This document shows, piece by piece, positions 62,324-64,000 of a stretch of DNA of 64,000 nt. The notes beneath the pieces were generated by a model that worked only from the letters and a program-made list of their open reading frames with translations, had not been told where the DNA came from and searched no databases. The position numbers and the translations under genes are program-made. Each line of letters starts with the position of its first letter. Within the stretch, counting starts at the first letter, position 1. This DNA comes from Desulfonatronum thiosulfatophilum. Its GTDB lineage: Bacteria > Desulfobacterota > Desulfovibrionia > Desulfovibrionales > Desulfonatronaceae. Location: NCBI RefSeq assembly GCF_900104215.1, contig NZ_FMXO01000017.1, positions 1 to 64,000 on the forward strand, read 5' to 3'.

Positions 62324-63202
62324 ATGAACACGCACAATCACTTGCCCGTCACCCTGCGCCCAGGTTGCAAGGTGAACATTTTCCTGGACATTCTCCAGTT
62401 GCGGGCTGACGGATATCATGACTTGCTGACCATCTTCCTCCCGCTGCCGACACCGCACGATATTCTGACCATTATGTCCGGCCGCCCAGGAACCGGTCTT
62501 CAACTGCAATGTTCAGAGTCTTTAATCCCGGACTCTCAAAACATTCTTTTCCACTGCTACCGCGACTTTTCCGACGCCACGGGTTTTGCCCCCGACATCG
62601 AGGTGCATCTCGATAAAAATATCCCCATGGGAGCCGGACTTGGCGGAGGCAGCAGCGATGCGGCTTCGTTTCTCTTGTTCCTGAACAATTTTGCGGGCAA
62701 TCAAGGCCTGGAGCAATCCAACCTGCACCATATTGCATCAAATCTTGGGGCGGATGTTCCTTTTTTTCTGACGAACCAGCCGGCAATGGCCACCGGTCGC
62801 GGCGATCAATTGACGCCTGTTCAACTGCCTATGCAGGGACTGACCATGGTTCTGGCCTGTCCGCAAATATCCGTCTCCACGGCATGGGCTTACAAAGCCT
62901 GGGACGATCATCAATCCCGCAAATCAACCCCTCCCTTTCCATTGACACCCACCGTGTTACCAGATAATATTCCCGCTTTGTCAAATTTTGTCTTTCACAA
63001 CAGCTTTGAACGTCCAGTATTCATGGAATATCCGCAATTACGTATTGTGAAAGAACTGCTGCTGGGCCTTGGCGCCGACGGGGCTGCTCTCAGCGGAAGC
63101 GGAGCAAGCATTTTTGCCGTGTTTCGTGAGCAGTCCGCAGCGGCAAACGTTCTGGATCAATTACGGCAGATGGATGTTCCGACATATCAATACACATTCT
63201 GA
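62324..63202 (+). CDS. ispE: 4-diphosphocytidyl-2-C-methyl-D-erythritol kinase
   Basis: 292 residues of the GHMP kinase fold. The ATP-binding glycine-rich loop PMGAGLGGGSSDAASFLL (about residue 104) is typical, with KVNIFLDILQLRADGYHDL at the substrate end (Lys and Asp) and GADGAALSGSGASIFAVF near the C-terminus. It phosphorylates CDP-ME in the MEP isoprenoid pathway. tRNA-Gln and prs follow on the same strand. Confidence 0.94.
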   Translation: MNTHNHLPVTLRPGCKVNIFLDILQLRADGYHDLLTIFLPLPTPHDILTIMSGRPGTGLQLQCSESLIPDSQNILFHCYRDFSDATGFAPDIEVHLDKNIPMGAGLGGGSSDAASFLLFLNNFAGNQGLEQSNLHHIASNLGADVPFFLTNQPAMATGRGDQLTPVQLPMQGLTMVLACPQISVSTAWAYKAWDDHQSRKSTPPFPLTPTVLPDNIPALSNFVFHNSFERPVFMEYPQLRIVKELLLGLGADGAALSGSGASIFAVFREQSAAANVLDQLRQMDVPTYQYTF

Positions 63203-63227
63203 GCAATGTGAATCCCTCACTGATTAT

Positions 63228-63302
63228 TGGGGTGTCGCCAAGCGGTAAGGCACGGGTCTTTGGAATCCGCACTCGGAGGTTCGAATCCTCCCACCCCAGC
63301 CA
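63228..63302 (+). tRNA. tRNA-Gln (anticodon TTG)
   Basis: 75 nt including encoded CCA. Acceptor arms TGGGGTG and CACCCCA, discriminator G, T-loop GTTCGAATC, anticodon stem CGGGT/ATCCG with loop CTTTGGA; anticodon TTG at 63260-63262 reads CAA (and CAG). Confidence 0.96.
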
Positions 63303-63322
63303 CTCATCAAGGATCATCCCTC

Positions 63323-64000
63323 ATGGCACTTCACGGTGAACTCAAGATACTTTCCGGTTCCGCCAATCCATCACTTGCCAAGGCAATTTGCGATCATCTC
63401 GGATGCCTGCTGACGCCGTGTCTGGTTGAGACATTCAGCGACGGCGAGATCCGGGTTGAGATCGGCGACAATGTCCGCGGCGACGACGTTTTCGTGGTCC
63501 AACCGACATGCGCTCCAGTCAACTACAACCTGATGGAGCTCTGCCTGGTTCTTGACGCCTTGAAACGGGCCAGCGCAAAGCGGGTCACCGCGGTAATCCC
63601 CTACTATGGGTACGCGCGTCAGGACCGAAAGGTTCTTCCCAGGGCGCCGATCAGTGCAAAACTTGTCGCCGACTTTCTTACTGTCGCCGGGGTGCACAGA
63701 CTGTTGACCATAGACCTGCATGCGGGCCAAATCCAAGGTTTTTTCAACATCCCCGTGGACAATCTTTATGCCGCGCCGGTACTGCTTCAGCACATCAAGT
63801 CTCTGATCAACGACCCGAGCGAACTGGTGATCGTCTCGCCCGATGCCGGTGGAACGGAAAGGGCACGAGCATACGCAAAACGCTTATGCGCCAGCTTGGC
63901 CATCATCGACAAACGCCGTCTCTGTCCGAACCAGGCTGAAGCCATGAACGTCATCGGCGATGTGGAGGACAAAGTGGCCGTGGTCCTTGATGACATGATC
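63323..64000 (+). CDS. prs: ribose-phosphate pyrophosphokinase, 3' end beyond window
   Basis: 226 codons visible and still open at the window edge (a full-length protein would be about 312). It starts [20 protein letters not shown] at ATG 63323. [10 protein letters not shown], the ATP-binding [11 protein letters not shown] (about 100), [14 protein letters not shown] and [16 protein letters not shown] are all family signatures. It makes PRPP from ribose 5-phosphate and ATP. It follows tRNA-Gln by 20 nt. Confidence 0.95.
   Translation, partial: MALHGELKILSGSANPSLAKAICDHLGCLLTPCLVETFSDGEIRVEIGDNVRGDDVFVVQPTCAPVNYNLMELCLVLDALKRASAKRVTAVIPYYGYARQDRKVLPRAPISAKLVADFLTVAGVHRLLTIDLHAGQIQGFFNIPVDNLYAAPVLLQHIKSLINDPSELVIVSPDAGGTERARAYAKRLCASLAIIDKRRLCPNQAEAMNVIGDVEDKVAVVLDDMI

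Overview
The window looks like a chromosome segment of a GC-rich sulfate-reducing Desulfobacterota, most likely Desulfovibrionales (a Desulfonatronum-like organism is my guess). The case rests on a selenocysteine-containing two-subunit periplasmic formate dehydrogenase, the ispE / tRNA-Gln / prs order, a pilMNOPQ cluster and HAMP sensors with extra cysteines. No search was run, so the taxonomic call is inference.

Layout. 1-1.54 kb: an IS1380-like element that cuts the tail of a + strand gene. 1.7-10.9 kb: a minus-strand surface-polysaccharide cluster (Wzx-like flippase, methyltransferases, AsnB, GT4, GT2, truncated EpsG-like polymerase), with one methyltransferase decayed into a pseudogene. 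10.9-24.3 kb: an accessory island. It holds a RAYT (REP-associated tyrosine transposase) with REP-like hairpins and several decayed copies of its 3' end, fragments of ORF6N, KilA-N and epimerase genes, a broken RelE-type toxin with intact antitoxin, a 5'-truncated YhcG-type nuclease, an EPS-associated MarR regulator, AbiEi/AbiEii, HicBA, RHH/RelE and VapBC. Three arrays of a roughly 127-bp palindromic GC-rich repeat run through it, and two identical 226-bp copies flank hicBA. LemA and an M48 protease sit inside this stretch. 24.3-46.6 kb: mostly core genes: hydrolase, zinc-dependent phospholipase C-like protein, peroxiredoxin, tricorn-like protease, DUF4212/SSS symporter with a CBS-DUF294 protein and a DEDDh exonuclease, CvpA, MazG, Cmk, HisC, PilMNOPQ, UspA. 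46.6-52.5 kb: a MITE, a transposase-like gene that has lost its acidic catalytic residues, then fdhA (in-frame UGA plus SECIS) and fdhB. 52.6-60.2 kb: a seven-gene minus-strand operon combining a ligand-binding lipoprotein, a histidine kinase, a receiver-STAS regulator, a thioredoxin-like protein, a GAF-GAF-TM-rhodanese protein, a MauE/DoxX-like membrane protein and a small lipoprotein. 60.8-64 kb: degP, ispE, tRNA-Gln(TTG) and the start of prs.

The most interesting signals are: (1) a possible tiny membrane selenoprotein (26528-26689) with a Cys-Leu-Pro-UGA motif, whose downstream hairpin has the same U-GGG-A apex as the fdhA SECIS in this window; (2) a family of roughly 211-224-bp MITEs with GTAA-type ends and 8-bp target duplications, pointing to IS66-type mobilisation; (3) the sensor/redox operon next to formate dehydrogenase; (4) the layered repeat and toxin-antitoxin island, which may separate the EPS regulator from its polysaccharide genes.
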